Source of the DNA: Clonostachys chloroleuca
Taxonomy: Eukaryota; Ascomycota; Sordariomycetes; Hypocreales; Bionectriaceae
DNA: 64,000 bases
Assembly (NCBI GenBank): GCA_037952775.1
Contig: JBANAY010000003.1
Location: 6,386,001-6,450,000, forward strand
Direction: 5' to 3'
Part shown: positions 11,958-26,099 of the stretch, in pieces
Position numbering within the stretch: position 1 is the stretch's first letter
Layout of the letters: every line of letters starts with the position of its first letter
Translations under genes and position numbers: made by a program
Notes under the pieces: model-generated
What the model saw: the letters and a program-made list of their open reading frames with translations, nothing else
Told to the model about the DNA's origin: nothing
Databases searched by the model: none

Positions 11958-12749
11958 CTAATCATCATCCTGGTACCTATAGCTGTACTCAACATCATAC
12001 ACATCATCGTACCCATAATCGTAGCCATCATCATGCCCATAGTCGTAACCATCATCATAGCCAGCATCGTGCAGATTATCGCAACCATCGTGCCCAGGGC
12101 CAAATTCTTCAACGTACCAATCACGACACTCATCAAGGAATCCATGGTGACAATAGGGACCACCCTCGAAAGGATTATCCCAACCATTTCGTTGCCAAAA
12201 ACTGTATCCTCCAACGTACCCATCATCACGGCCACCATGGTATCCGTTCTGCCGTCCGTCTTGGTATCCCCCATCGAAAGCGCCACTTTGTTCATGATTA
12301 TACCCAAACTCATGAGGGTTCATATCATACTCGCGCGCCTGTCCCTGGTGCTGTTCACCGCCACCGGACGCAGAAAACAGAGCAGGGTCTTGGGCCGGCC
12401 CGTCGATCGATCGTCCAGCAGAATCGAATCCGTGCGCAGGGTCGAAGCCTCTCGGGGTCTGTTGGTGATACTGGGCCTCTTCAGCTCGGTTGTCCGCGCG
12501 GAAATGGTTGTCTTGGCAGAGCTCAGGAGCCACCTTGTTGGCACCGCTCTTGCAGTGATCCTCCTCAGGGAGGCAGTCATTCTTCTGGAAAGCCCGCAGG
12601 ATTGCTCGGCCCTCACTGCGATGCTCCTCCTTGTAGATGTTGAGACCGTGATCGCGCAAGAAGTGGAATTCGTCGCCGAAATTATCCTTCAAGTATGCCT
12701 TCTCGGATGCATTCAAGGGCTTTTCGCCGCCTTCCTGCGTCGAAGCCAT
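11958..12749 (-). CDS. Unknown protein with (Y-D-D/G)n C-terminal low complexity
   Basis: A 263-aa protein. The open frame extends to 12986, but the residues ahead of MASTQEGGEKP are basic and Ser/Arg-rich without order, so I start at ATG 12749. Residues about 10-60 form a plausible folded part (LNASEKAYLKDNFGDEFHFL, GLNIYKEEHRSEGRAILRAF). The second half is Gly/Asp/Tyr/His-rich, ending in a near-repeat of YDDGYDYGHDD units. No known domain. Such a low-complexity end could be prion-like or condensate-forming (inference). Convergent with 10073-11194. Confidence 0.55.
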   Translation of the reverse strand: MASTQEGGEKPLNASEKAYLKDNFGDEFHFLRDHGLNIYKEEHRSEGRAILRAFQKNDCLPEEDHCKSGANKVAPELCQDNHFRADNRAEEAQYHQQTPRGFDPAHGFDSAGRSIDGPAQDPALFSASGGGEQHQGQAREYDMNPHEFGYNHEQSGAFDGGYQDGRQNGYHGGRDDGYVGGYSFWQRNGWDNPFEGGPYCHHGFLDECRDWYVEEFGPGHDGCDNLHDAGYDDGYDYGHDDGYDYGYDDVYDVEYSYRYQDDD

Positions 12750-15700
12750 GTTGGAGCCTTCGGAGAGTAGGTTTTGGGAGTTGATTTCGGGGAGAGAGGC
12801 TCGCGAGTCACTGGAAAGGCGTGTTCTCGAAGAAAGGAGTAGGTAGGGATGCGCGAGGAGTGTGTTTGACCACAGAGAGAGATTTGGCAAATGAAGACGA
12901 GTTGAAGATGTCCTTGGGCTGAATGATTGTTGCCTGAGGCTGGAGTGTCGCCTGCTTCTTCCGCCAGGGCGGTGAGGATTCCGCAAGATGGAGGCAAGAG
13001 CCAGTCGATTCTACTTCATTCCTGCCAATTCTGCCACCATCAAAGTCCCTGCCAAGAGCAAGCAAAGGCCACTGTCTCTTCTGCCCTCAATTGAATGTAC
13101 AGAGTTGGTTGGAGTCGTCCGCGATGCGATTCAAGAGCACACTATCTGCATCTAATAACCATGGCCTAAGCTCCGTGTGAGTTGAGAAGGGAAAAAAGCT
13201 TGGTCAACCCACACAGTTATAAAGAAGCACGCTCGGGTCACATGCGACACAGCCACCTTAAAATGCGTAAAAAGCCAGCCTCTATCCCAAAAGCTTGATC
13301 GACTCAAAGTTTGAAAACTCTGTCAAAGCTATAAACACCACTTAGAAGCCCTCATACCCGTGATCTGAGAGAGGCATACACAGGTAAGAGGCAAACCGTC
13401 GCAGCCTTTGGTCTAAGGTGCGGAGGAGAATGCGGGGGTAACAGCCTGACTACGCAGTCTTCACTGCCTTGGGATTCTGTCTTTGAAAGGAGCTGAAAAT
13501 AATCAAAATAATTCCCTTCTCGATGAAAGCAAAGATTGTATCCTGGAAGAGAATAATCACGTAGCATGTAGGAGAAAAGAGAATAAAGTTCAACAGCAAT
13601 GGAAGCTGCCAGAGCCCGACAACTCAACATAATGAATACGGAAGCTTAAAGAATAGCCTTTCCTACCTAGCCCAAGATGTAGTCATACGGCAGGAAAGGT
13701 CTGTGAACCTTCATACCACTGACTCACTTACCCTCAGGTCGAATGATGATAAAGCTACCTTCTTTCACCTAGCTTCCTTCGTACACTCGTCTGCCGGTGG
13801 TACTGGCGCGAATAGAGGAAGGGGTTAGAGGAAAAAGCATTACTAGAAATGCTTTTAAGCTTTAAAAACACAGTAGAAGGAGGATAATCACAGCCTACAA
13901 GGTCAACAAAGGCATATCTTGAACGGTCATCCTAGTTTCGCCGATTACCGTGGAACGAGGCTTGTTATTCTGGAGGGGTCCATTACGCCCCCTAAATGAT
14001 ATTCATTACTTTAGTGAGTCCAATTTCCTGCAACACCTTCCGCCAGATAGCCATCAGGGATGCTCAATCTCTCATCTTCCCTCAGCTTTTTCACCACGAA
14101 AAGTACTTTCCTTTAAAAGAACCCCTATGAATAAAAATCAGAATTGTAATTCTTTTTCACCAAAATTGCTGATCTCCCTATCGCAGTGAAAAGAACTTTC
14201 TGCTTCGGTGGCCTCTGTCGTCACCAAATATTTCAAACAATGGAACAAAGTGTCGCTGCGTAACCAATGGAAGGCGTCAATCACGCACAATGTCTCCTCT
14301 AGTAGAAGTGACACGTTATCGCCAAGCACGCGTTCAAGTCGTACCAAGCATCATGAGTCCCACGAATGGTGTTGGGGCGTCGCTCCGTAAGCTTTTGGTG
14401 ATGTTAATTTTGAACAACTCTCAGACCAGTCATGAAATAGGGGTACATTCTTCTCTACAGAGGAATCATGCTTGAGAAGTTGGCATCTTCAATCGTGTTG
14501 TCGTTCACATTATTGTTAGTGGTAGAATAGGCATACGTTCAGCACAGCAACTTCAACTAACACGCCCTCAAGAAAGGCCCTCGATAAATTGCTTTTTCGA
14601 AACGACCCCGTTCGAAACGCGAAAGTGGGCTTGCTCCAACACTCCTCACCTTCCAGCCTGCAACACGTGTTGCTCTCGGGAACGATACTTTTATAAGGTG
14701 TGGTGCTCTTCCCTCATAGAAGCACTCGAGAAGAAAGGAGAGCTAGTGCTCTTCGGGTTCAGCGAGTGAAGCTACCAGCCGCTTCATTCCCCTTCCTGAC
14801 CTCCCACAGTCTTAGGTCCACAAGTCATGGTCTGTTAGCTTCAAGTTCAACATTGTATCCCACCCCTCACGCCGGCTGACTCAATGGCGGCATTTGCCCA
14901 TAAGGGTGCCTTGGCGCAAGGTCAAGCCAAGAAACCGCAGCCTAAGGGGGGCAGGTCTCCATCCACCGGCAGGGCTGATGACCACTCTCCGCTCCCGGGA
15001 GTGGGAACCAGAGCTCGGGCTCAACAAAAACACAGGATCAGGAAAATGAAACGGTGTCAAGGTCACGGAAAGGAAGTGCGGAGGTGAACCGCGCTGTGAC
15101 ATGCTCGGTTCCTGGTGCCGCCAAACAACGCTAAATGTTCAGCTCGACCGCATTTCGCACCACCAAGACAGCCTTGTGTGGGGAATGACAATTTCAAGGG
15201 TCGGCCGAGGCTTTTTCCCACCAACTCTGTATGGTTAATCCGGTTACGATTTGCCCAGTCCGCTGGCCTGCTGATTGCGCCGGTCCCGCCCTGGGGAGGA
15301 GCTGACGCTGTGCACGCATCCTGCACAGAGAGGTGAATAGATGAGCTGAAATGCAGGTACGCGAATCCAAGCTCAGCTAGGCATCACTTTTCTCACTTGG
15401 GAGAAGCCAAGCGAGCCGTTACTGTGGAGGAGAGGGGAAAGGGGGCAGGTGAGCTAGATGCTGTGATTATTGTTAGCTGGCCATTCATTGAGCTCAACCA
15501 GCCTAACGGGGCCAGCTAGCCCAAGAGGAGAGATTTTGAAATGATGGAGGCTGAATTATTGTTTGAACTGGCGAGCGCAAGGTTCCCTATGGCGACGGCT
15601 CTCCGTTCCCAGGCAATCTGTTGCCTATGAATCTTGGAGGAATATATAAGAGCTTGTTCGTCCTCTCTCAAAATCTCGGCTTGCTTGATATCCATCATCA

Positions 15701-15755
15701 ACAAAAACTTCACTCAACCTCACTCTCCATAATCAGCTCAGCCTCTTCATATACA
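12750..15755. other. 3-kb region without a recognisable gene
   Basis: Contains small frames on both strands with no motif or splice support. The last 100 bp include the TATA element of the next gene. No RNA gene or transposon recognised. Confidence 0.4.
15643..15650 (+). promoter_or_regulatory. TATA box of the 15756 gene
   Basis: TATATAAG lies 113 bp upstream of the ATG at 15756, in a normal position for a strongly expressed fungal gene. The codon bias of that gene (mostly C-ending codons) fits high expression. Confidence 0.5.
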
Positions 15756-16816
15756 ATGCCTCGTCTTCCTCCCGCCGAGAAGCTTCCCCTTGCTGCCCGC
15801 AAGAACCGTAAGACACTCCATTAAAACTTCTTTCTACATTCTCTCGGCGATTGATGAACTAACATCTCTCATTTTAGTCCGTGATGAGTGGGACAACAAG
15901 AAGGAGGAGCTTGAGAAGAAGCTCTCAGACGTCCTCGGCGTGGCCTGGACTGTCGAAGTCGACCCCAAGGCTCTGTTCCCCTACGCTGAGGAGGGCTCAT
16001 ACGGCAACCACAGCCCCGGTAACTTGATCGCCGAGTACATCGAGGGTGCTCACAGCCAGCTCTCCTACATCATCGGAAGGACCGGTGGTGAGATCTACAA
16101 GAACGACCTGAATGATCTCGCCCACGCCCATGTCATCACGTTTGACTACACCGACGACTCAACCATCTACTACAACGGCGCCGTCGTCAACGAGCAGGGC
16201 CAGCTCGTCATCGTGTTCAGGGAAAACGCCCTCGGCACCAATATCAGCAGCGCCCTCGAGGAGGGCAAGCTCAAGAAGGCGCTCCAGAACGCCCCCTCCA
16301 CCAAGCCCCTCAACTTCCACGCCCGCCTCAGCCTCGCCGAGGACTACGAGCCCAAGATTGCCGAGCTCCAGGCCAAGTTCAGTAAGCTGCTGAACACGGA
16401 GATCACCCTCAACAACAACGCCGAGGCCAACTTCGCCAAGCTCAACGGTGCCGAGGGGATCGACTCCGACTGGGACCAGGGCTTCGGGCGCACCCTCTAT
16501 TCCTACTTTGAGGGTCTCTACTCGCAGCTGGAGTACAACAAGTTTGGAGCCGACGACATGCTCCAGGAGGGACTTCTCGAGGAGGTCAGCGCCAAGAAGA
16601 TCGAGATCCGTGTGCTCGACGAGATCAAGGCCTCCTACCACGAGGTTGCCATTGAGGATGGTATTCTTTACATTCAGGTACGTGTTTTTTTTTTGTCACC
16701 TTTCGTTACCCGCTCCATCCCAGCAAGCGGAAACTGACCAATTGCAACAGACCGCCCCTAAGAAATGGTCATACAACGCCAGCTACGCCGGAGAGAAGAT
16801 CATGGACCTCCTGTAA
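15756..16816 (+). CDS. Uncharacterised protein with internal duplication (305 aa)
   Basis: Three exons (15756-15807, 15878-16677, 16751-16816) give a 305-aa soluble protein with no signal peptide or membrane segment. It consists of two diverged copies of one ~140-residue unit. The match between residues about 17-151 and 165-305 is visible in K(K)LSDVLGVAWTVEV / KFSKLLNTEITLNN, in YIEGAHSQLSY (71-81) / YFEGLYSQLEY (227-237), and in strand-rich ends (VNEQGQLVIVF / IEDGILYIQ). Codon usage is strongly biased to C-ending codons, a sign of high expression. Not recognised; I make no functional claim. Confidence 0.78.
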
Positions 16817-19277
<2,461 letters not shown>

Positions 19278-19660
19278 GGGCTCTACAGCCTAAATATTTG
19301 GCTGGGGTAGAGCAGCTATGCGTACAAGAGATCGAGGACCAAGGATGTTTGGCCTTATGTGCAAAAGTAGAACATTTCACGAATTGAATAATAATTGAAT
19401 GAACAAGAGGGCCTTGCTAGATACTGCCTCGTGAATCGCGATGAAACAGGTGTGGGACCGGCGAAATGTACGAAAACTGACGTAACGCCGCAGATCGAGA
19501 TATCCTCACTAAAGCACAGACTGATGGATGATCATTTGGTAATGCCCCGTTGTTACCCGCAGGTCCCGGTCGACGGCATCCTGCCGCACTGCCCCCAATT
19601 CAGCTGCTTGAGTGATTTGTTTTGTTCAATGGCGGATCACAGCATTTCCCGTCCCTGGCG

Positions 19661-19746
19661 AGACAAACATCCGGGCAAAAGCTCACCAAATAACAAAAAG
19701 AAACATGCAACAGCCGGTATTCGCAGGTGCTCTCCACCCCTAATAC
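19661..19746 (-). repeat. 5S rRNA-derived repeat, copy A (truncated)
   Basis: Read on the minus strand, 19746-19702 resembles the 3' third of a fungal 5S rRNA (GAGCACCTGCGAATACCGGC, then TGTTGCATGTT). It is followed by about 40 bp (19701-19661) that is also found next to the 5S relic at 34.2 kb, with CCGGATGTTT near the end. The 5' part of the 5S is missing. See copy B. Confidence 0.6.
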
Positions 19747-21363
19747 ACGGCTCCTTGTATTCGAGGGCTCCCACGGGAAAAAAGATTATCTAGAAGAGTA
19801 ATATCGAACCTTAGTCTTCTTACATTGCCTCACGAGGAATAAGAAATAGAAGGCATCACACGTGTACTGCATGATTAGACCCAAGGTGGATTGTAAGAGT
19901 TGCATCAACCCCGTAGTGAACTCGGAACTTACGTATGACAGCGCACGTATAGATGGCCGAGTTGGCTGGACAGTTTTCGAAAGACAAGAAATCGCTATTG
20001 GATATGTGTCAAAGGCAGAAATCACTTTTTGGGCACAAGTTGAACTCGGCGACACAACTCGCCGAAGGGAAACGGTTGCCGAGTTGAATCGCAATGGAAT
20101 CAAGACAAACTTCATATTGGTGAACCCTCAAAGCACCGTCCCAAATGTGTAACACGTTTAGGCAGGGCGCCTTTGGCCTACCATGCAGAGAAGACAGGCT
20201 ATCACGCGGTTGAGACATCCCAATCGAGGACTCCATCTATTGGATAGAGAACCATGGCCAGGCCTCGGAAGTATTGCCGTCGTGCCGTGGATATCAGTCA
20301 TGCGGCAGACATCTATCGTGCCATGAGGAGTTGGGCATGATTCGGGTTGTGACAGAAACGTTAAAATCAATAAGCTAACAAGATCCCTATTCGTTGCATG
20401 CAGCATCTGGCTGTCCTGGTCACTTTAGCGTTGAAAAATAGGAATTTCAAGTGACTTGAATTCAGTCTAAACAAATTTAATGTACTCTGTTACTCGTTCT
20501 TCTGCTTGCTTCTTTCCCTTGTCCGTACGCCCTCAGGATGATGTTATGGCATGTTCAGGTTTAGGAGCTTGGGTTGTCGGGTGGTCGGGCTGGGTTCTTG
20601 GGTTCTTGGGTGCTCTCCCATGGTGTTGGCCAGAACAATTCTCATGAAAGCCAAGGTGTCTACAAGTGAGGTTATCTGACCGAATCACTGGTTCAGCGTA
20701 ATTGCGTAAACGAAACAAGCTACCGAATGGTAACACCGGCCGATGAACTCCCTCTGAGGAATCATTTTAGCCAACCTCCGAAGCATGACTCGTGGTACTG
20801 CCGTTGCTGCCGTGCCAGTGCCAGTCTGAGCTGCGTGGAATGAGCCTGATACGCTAGTTTCGGGCGATGCTGGAATATTACTTCTCCCTTTTGACGAAAC
20901 TTGGTCCATCGAGAAGGTGGCAAGGGCGCGTGGCCTCTATGGCAAAATAAGAAATACTTCTTAGCAAACATTGGGTTGTGATGGCTTTCTCTAGCTTGTT
21001 TGACCTTGCCGGAAGTCTTAAATGTGGCACATAAGAAGGTCTAGATGTATGACTTCGGCATAAACAGCGTTATCAGTGATCACTGCCAAATGGCGATTCT
21101 GCCAAGAGGTCATGATGGCTAGACCTTCTTGGCCCAGTCAGCATTTAAAAACTGACCCTCGCTGCAGTCTCTAGTGATATGCTTCGCATTTGAAGTAGTA
21201 TCTACGGCCGCAGGGGTTTGATTATCCCTCAGCAAAAACAACCATAAACCGGGGAAGTAGTACTCTATAGCTTTTATATTATGCGACGATTTTGAACTAT
21301 CGACTTGCCGGATTCGAACGTGGCCCGAGATAAGGAATTCAATCGAGTAGAGGTAGAACAAGG

Positions 21364-21529
21364 TAGCCCCTTATCTAATGCACTCCGGATTTCTATACTT
21401 TATCCCAGCTTCACATTTGGTCTATATTCTTACTCATTTAGGCTAGTAGCCCCTTGTCCGATACACTACGGATTCATATACTTTACCCCAACTTCGCGTT
21501 TGGTCTATATTCTTGCTAATTTAGGACTG
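21364..21529. repeat. 83-bp tandem duplication
   Basis: Two adjacent units (21364-21446 and 21447-21529) share TAGCCCCTT at the start, ATATACTTTA-like and TTTGGTCTATATTCTT blocks in the middle and end. Of about a dozen differences most are transitions, in line with RIP-type or old C-to-T decay. Unit identity looks roughly 85%. Origin unknown. Confidence 0.85.
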
Positions 21530-21804
21530 GTGCGATGAGGTCCAGCTCCAAGAGACAGATATGAGGAGAACATTGAAGTTCTAGACCCACCGAAGACAAT
21601 TCTAGTAGACGGGGAGCTTTAAAGTTTACTCTTATCGAGTCGTGAGTTTTTCCAGGGGGAGCTTGACATGGCCGGGAGTCCACAGAGATTCTTGTATATT
21701 TAGAATCAATTACCCCAGGATTTCAAGATTTGATCAAACCCCTCTCTCATTCAAATATTCAAGCGACTTTTTATAATCAAATCGGTTAGCTCAACGCAAT
21801 CAAC

Positions 21805-23501
21805 ATGACCAGTCCTGCGATACCTGGAACAGCGCAATTGGTTGATGTTGGGCACGTCTTATCTGCCCAGCATGGTACAGGGGACAGTGATATCGTCTTG
21901 ATCCCTCAGCCAAGTAACAAAGTTAACGATCCTCTCAACTGGTCGCATAGGAGGAAGACCACTGCCATTTTCTGGGCTATGAATTGGTGTGTACTTGCTG
22001 CGGCCATCATTTCCGGACTTTCTCCCGCCTATATCATGATTTCAGAAGATACAGGCATCTCGGTTGCCGACCTCAGCACTGCAAATGGTGTTTTCTACCT
22101 GTTTCTGGGTTGGGGAACTCTCATTACCCAGCAACTTGCCCTTAGCTATGGTCGAAGACCTGTGTTGGTTGCTTCAAGCGTTTTGACAACATTTGTCACG
22201 CTCTGGTCGGCCTATGTACGCTCACAAGGGGAGTTCTACGTCAACAGAATTATCCTCGGTATTGTGTCCTCACCAATGGAAACACTTATTGAAGTCATCA
22301 TTGGTGACATTTACTTCACTCACGAAAGGGGCTTCTTCATGGGTGTTTATTCATGGATGCTCTGGTGCGGAGCTTTCATCTGCCCGGTTATCACGGGATT
22401 TATCGCCGAATCGCTTGGTTGGAGATGGATCCAATATATCCTGACTTTCGTATCGGCGTTTATGACCATTAGTACCTTTTTGTTCTTTGAAGAAACAATG
22501 TTTTATCGGGGAGCTATTCAAACAGAGATTGTAGGGATCCAAGATCACGTCCAATCTGTTGTCGTCGACGGCAGCACCGCTGAGAAAGGATCATCGGACC
22601 CTAAGGTCCCAGCTTCATCACCACCCGACAGCCGCTCTGAAACGGCCAGACCCGCCGCCTCCGAACCAGATAACGAAAGAACCTATACTCAAAAGCTCGC
22701 TTTGTGGGGATACATGAGTCCAAAGCAGCCAAGCCAGCTGAAACGGTTCTTCATGCCCTTTATTCTTCTTCAGTTTCCAGGTGTGGTCTTTGCTGGCCTT
22801 CTTGTTGGCAGTATTCTTGCTTGGTACAATGTTGTTGGTGGCTCATTGGCCCTCATTCTCAGTGGGCCACCTTATAACTTTGTATCCAACGTGGTCGGCT
22901 TGTTTTACCTTGCAAATGCGATTGGTGTTACTATTGGATGTATAATCTCAAGTTTTGCGAGTGATCGACTGGCTTTGTGGATGGCCAAGAGAAATGGTGG
23001 CGTCATGGAGCCTGAGCATCGTCTTTGGCTCTGTCTGATCGGGCTCCTGGCTCATCCTGCGGGCTGTCTTCTGTACGGGCTCGGTGCTTTCAATCAGATT
23101 CATTGGGCAGGCATTGCTGTCGGACTTTGCTTGATCTCAATTACCCTTCCACTCGGATCTGTGCTCGCCTTTACTTATATTCTTGATACTTACCCAGAGG
23201 TTGCCGGCGAAGGTCTTGTATCTTCAATTCTCATTCGAAACTTGCTAGGTATGTTCAGAAGCCCAGTATCCCAACCATTTAGGAGTATGGACTGACCTTT
23301 TCAGGCTTCGCATTCGGGTATGCTGTGGTCCCGATGATTCAGAACCTGAACCTCAAATACGCTTTTGTCTTGATCTCCATTCTGGGAATTCTTTTATGGT
23401 CTCTTTGCCTTATCATGATTATGGTTGGAAAATTCTTTCGCCGAATCACAGCACAGCGATATTGGAATCTGTTGGCTAAACATGGCGGCGAGTCTCACTA
23501 A
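21805..23501 (+). CDS. MFS transporter (DHA1-like, 12 TM)
   Basis: Plasma-membrane transporter of 546 aa in two exons (21805-23248, 23305-23501). The intron sits in the last third and rejoins RNLLG and FAFGYAV. Seen: soluble N-terminus with NDPLNWSHRRK, the usual entry to TM1 in fungal drug:H+ antiporter-like MFS proteins; about 12 hydrophobic segments; motif A (ALSYGRRPVLV) between TM2 and TM3; a long charged central loop (about residues 245-300). It stands at the left end of the mARC cluster and is head-on to the cytochrome b5 reductase gene. It could import the substrate or export the compound or its products. Substrate cannot be read from sequence. Confidence 0.88.
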
Positions 23502-24025
23502 ATGCGAGGTAGAAACTCTTTGATCAATATTCTCTCCCTTAACTTACTTATAGTGTACGTGGTACTGTATTGGGTAAGACTGAAGATTAATATCATAAAG
23601 ATATGAAGCGTTTTTATATGACTATACATTATTCTAGAGCATAATGAAGTAGATTAGATCGTTAATGGGGACTGAATATACGATACTTGAAATCTTTCTC
23701 ATTGGCGCTGGGGCGAGTGTTATGGCATGATGATTTGGGCAATCTAAAATAAATGAAGATCTCAGAAACTTGTCGTAGTTGCTTTCAGCTTCTGTAGCTT
23801 CGTTATCTAAATTTCATAGTGCAAGAGAAGAATGAAATAATGTTGGCAATATTGATTTAATAACGACAGTCCATTGAGAATGCTTCTATGACTGACCTTC
23901 TAAATAGCCCGGATCTTTACCTTTCTCTCTAAATTGATATCTGTATTGGCGTAGCGGAAGATACAACAAAGGACATCCTAGAGTACCTAGAAAATAATCA
24001 TCCAACCGGATTGCTGTGTAAGCAT
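23502..24025. other. Intergenic region between convergent genes
   Basis: 524 bp, AT-rich, between the 3' ends of the transporter and reductase genes. No feature recognised beyond 3' UTR sequence. Confidence 0.4.
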
Positions 24026-25053
24026 TTAGAATGAAAATACTTGGTCCGTCATCTTTCCTACGAGAGAAGACTTCTCAAACCCAAGAGCTTGTGCCGCATT
24101 TTTCATAGCGGTCACCATAGGGGGTGGTCCGCAGAGAAGAATTTTCACGTCTGCAGAAGGAGCAGGGAGCCATTCCTACGCATGAAGAATGAGTGAACTG
24201 TTAAACTCAAGTCAGATGTAGAAATAAAAACGCTTACTTTGATCATAGTCTCCGTTATGAATCCTACGCCGCCTTTCCAATCCTTTGGGGGTTGGTTCAA
24301 AACATAGTGGACGTGAATCTTAGGATCTTGGGCCAGCTGCTCCAGCTCCTTCTTGAGCAGAATATCATCAGCAGCGACATTGGCAAAAACCAAGTGCGCC
24401 TCTGTCTTGTCACCAGTAGCTCTACCGCGAGCGATTGCATTTAGGATCTGAAGCATGGGCGTGATACCCGTACCACCTGCGATCATCCCAAAGCTTCGTA
24501 CCATGTTTGGGGTGTAATTGAACGCCCCCTTTGGCCCACGCACTCTTATGGATTGGCCGATCGGCAAGGATGCCATGTACTGAGAGATATTGCCTTGTGG
24601 GTATGTTTTTAGCAGGACATCGAAGTGCCCAGGCTGGTCGTCACCAGTAATGGGGGTATACGATCGGACGATTTCCTTCGTGCTGCCGTCTGGTTGCTTG
24701 ATATCGGCGCCTATCGAGATATGTTGACCGATGGGCAGTCCAAGAATGGAATCTGGAGCTGGTAGTTGGAATCTATAGCTATATTGAATTAGCATTCATG
24801 GAGTTTGAGACAGATACAGGTTGTTGGTGGCTTACATGGCAACATTGTGGGATATGGCAATTTTCTTTTGAAGAATGAAGTCCTGGAACTGATCGGGCTT
24901 GAGGACTCCTTTCTTTTCTACATGATTGTGAGATCGAAAGGTTCGTATGAGTGGTTGGATTCATGTTGGAATCAACGTACTGGTACGAATCAAGCCGTAC
25001 TTTGTCAGGAGAAGAACAGCCGTAACAACCAAGCAGGCGATAAAAGCAGACAT
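24026..25053 (-). CDS. NADH-cytochrome b5 reductase
   Basis: Four exons (25053-24987, 24917-24836, 24778-24238, 24175-24026) encode 279 aa. Seen: an N-terminal membrane anchor (residues 2-22), then [16 protein letters not shown] as in fungal Cbr1; FAD-binding VRSYTPIT (RxYTP) and GNISQYM; NADH-binding [14 protein letters not shown] and LCGPPPMV; C-terminal FSF. It transfers electrons from NADH to cytochrome b5 at the ER or outer mitochondrial membrane. The introns are all supported by family motifs at the joins. It is divergent from the RidA gene and 1.5 kb from a cytochrome b5 gene. A housekeeping Cbr1 probably exists elsewhere in the genome, so this looks like a dedicated copy (inference). 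Confidence 0.92.
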
Positions 25054-25697
25054 ACTGTTCCCAGCACCAAATTTTCTCGAGGATAATGGATCATCTACTG
25101 CGGTAAAGGGTTGGCACATTCTGGCTCTCTTGTTTCGGTCAGGTTGGTCGGTCAGTTTCTGAATGGGAGAAAGAGAGCTTCGGACAGATTCGGCGATGAT
25201 GGAAAACTCTAGGTGCTAAGCCTAGGCGGCGGACAATTAATACTCGTCGAAGTTTGCTTGAAGTATTCCGTCTGCCTGAGATGCATCTTTCCGATTGTCA
25301 GACGCACGAGGCACCCGCCGTAACAGGATCCGAGCTTCTATAAAAAGCGCAATAATTCTTTCTCTTCCAGATTGGCCGTTCTTGTTCTTTGGTCAATCTA
25401 GACAAGCTTGCCTCTGTGTTGGAAGTCACCGGTCTAACTATATCAGGTAGGTTCGGGGCCAATGTGTCACGGCAGTCCAACTGGTCCTGGAGAAAAATGA
25501 CTCGGACATAGACAGGAGGCTGGCCCCTGACCGGACCAAAGGTTTATGCAAATAAAAAATGAATACTGTGGACTTATATTTATAACATCGATAGCTGGTG
25601 TTATTGTCATTATATTTCACTCCCGCGAACCATCCAGTACGCCCCTACAAGAAAGATATCCCCTTGTTCAAAACGACTGTCCTTCAATATCATCAGA
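25054..25697. promoter_or_regulatory. Divergent promoter of reductase and RidA genes
   Basis: 644 bp between two divergently read cluster genes. It holds CTATAAAAAGC at about 25336 and a near-palindromic CTAAGCCTAGG at about 25218. Either could be functional; not tested. Good place to look for the binding site of the cluster regulator. Confidence 0.45.
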
Positions 25698-26099
25698 ATG
25701 TCTTCCGGTGAATTTTTCAACTACCCTGGCACCGAGACCAGTGCCGAACAGTACCACTACTCCCAAGCTGTCAAGCTCGGCAACGTTGTCAAGACGTCCG
25801 GCCAGGGAGGCTGGGACGCTCAAGGCCACGTCATCTCGGACCTCCAAAAGCAAATTGCCGTCGCTTTTGAGAACGTCCTCAAAGCTCTGCAAGCTGTCGA
25901 TTCCCGAATTAGCTACGACAACATCTTCGCCATCCGTTCATACCACCTTGATATGGACTCTAGCTTCGACGTCATGACGGCCCAATTCAAGAAGCTGTTT
26001 CCCAACCACCGCCCTGTGTGGACATGCATTCAGATCGGAAAGCTAGGATTGGAGGGTATGCGAGTTGAGATTGAGGTGGAAGCTACAATTCCTGCTTAG
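25698..26099 (+). CDS. RidA/YjgF/UK114-family protein (133 aa)
   Basis: Single-exon gene for a small trimer-forming RidA-superfamily protein. Seen: YHYSQAVKLGN and TSGQGGWD in the N-terminal half, FAIRSYHLDM, and the C-terminal strand MRVEIEVEA. Classical RidA hydrolyses imine/enamine intermediates using an Arg in a P-A-R-S-C context. Here the aligned segment reads PVWTCIQIG, with Trp at that place, so it belongs to the large fungal subgroup without that Arg and its activity is unproven. Between a cytochrome b5 reductase and a cytochrome b5 gene, a role on an imine or related nitrogen intermediate is plausible (inference). No targeting signal seen. Confidence 0.9.
   Translation: MSSGEFFNYPGTETSAEQYHYSQAVKLGNVVKTSGQGGWDAQGHVISDLQKQIAVAFENVLKALQAVDSRISYDNIFAIRSYHLDMDSSFDVMTAQFKKLFPNHRPVWTCIQIGKLGLEGMRVEIEVEATIPA

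Larger units (their letters stand above)
19278..21804. other. Gene-poor region with repeat relics
   Basis: 2.5 kb without a supported gene. It holds a truncated 5S-derived repeat (19661-19746) and an 83-bp tandem duplication (21364-21529). The last 200 bp should be the promoter of the MFS gene. A sequence at about 21312-21321 resembles a reversed Pol III B box, but no tRNA can be folded around it. Confidence 0.5.

Noticed and set aside
11916..12770. 284-codon forward frame opposite the Tyr/Asp-rich gene
   Set aside because: Its Ile/Val-rich composition is the complement of GAT/TAT codons on the minus strand; no motif or plausible start.
16159..16641. 160-codon minus frame opposite the duplicated-unit gene
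   Set aside because: Leu/Val/Glu-rich mirror of a strongly codon-biased forward gene.
21290..21370. Possible tRNA on the minus strand (GTTCGAATCC at about 21312)
   Set aside because: T-stem pairs fail after the first base pair and no D or anticodon arm is found; kept only as a remark on the region.
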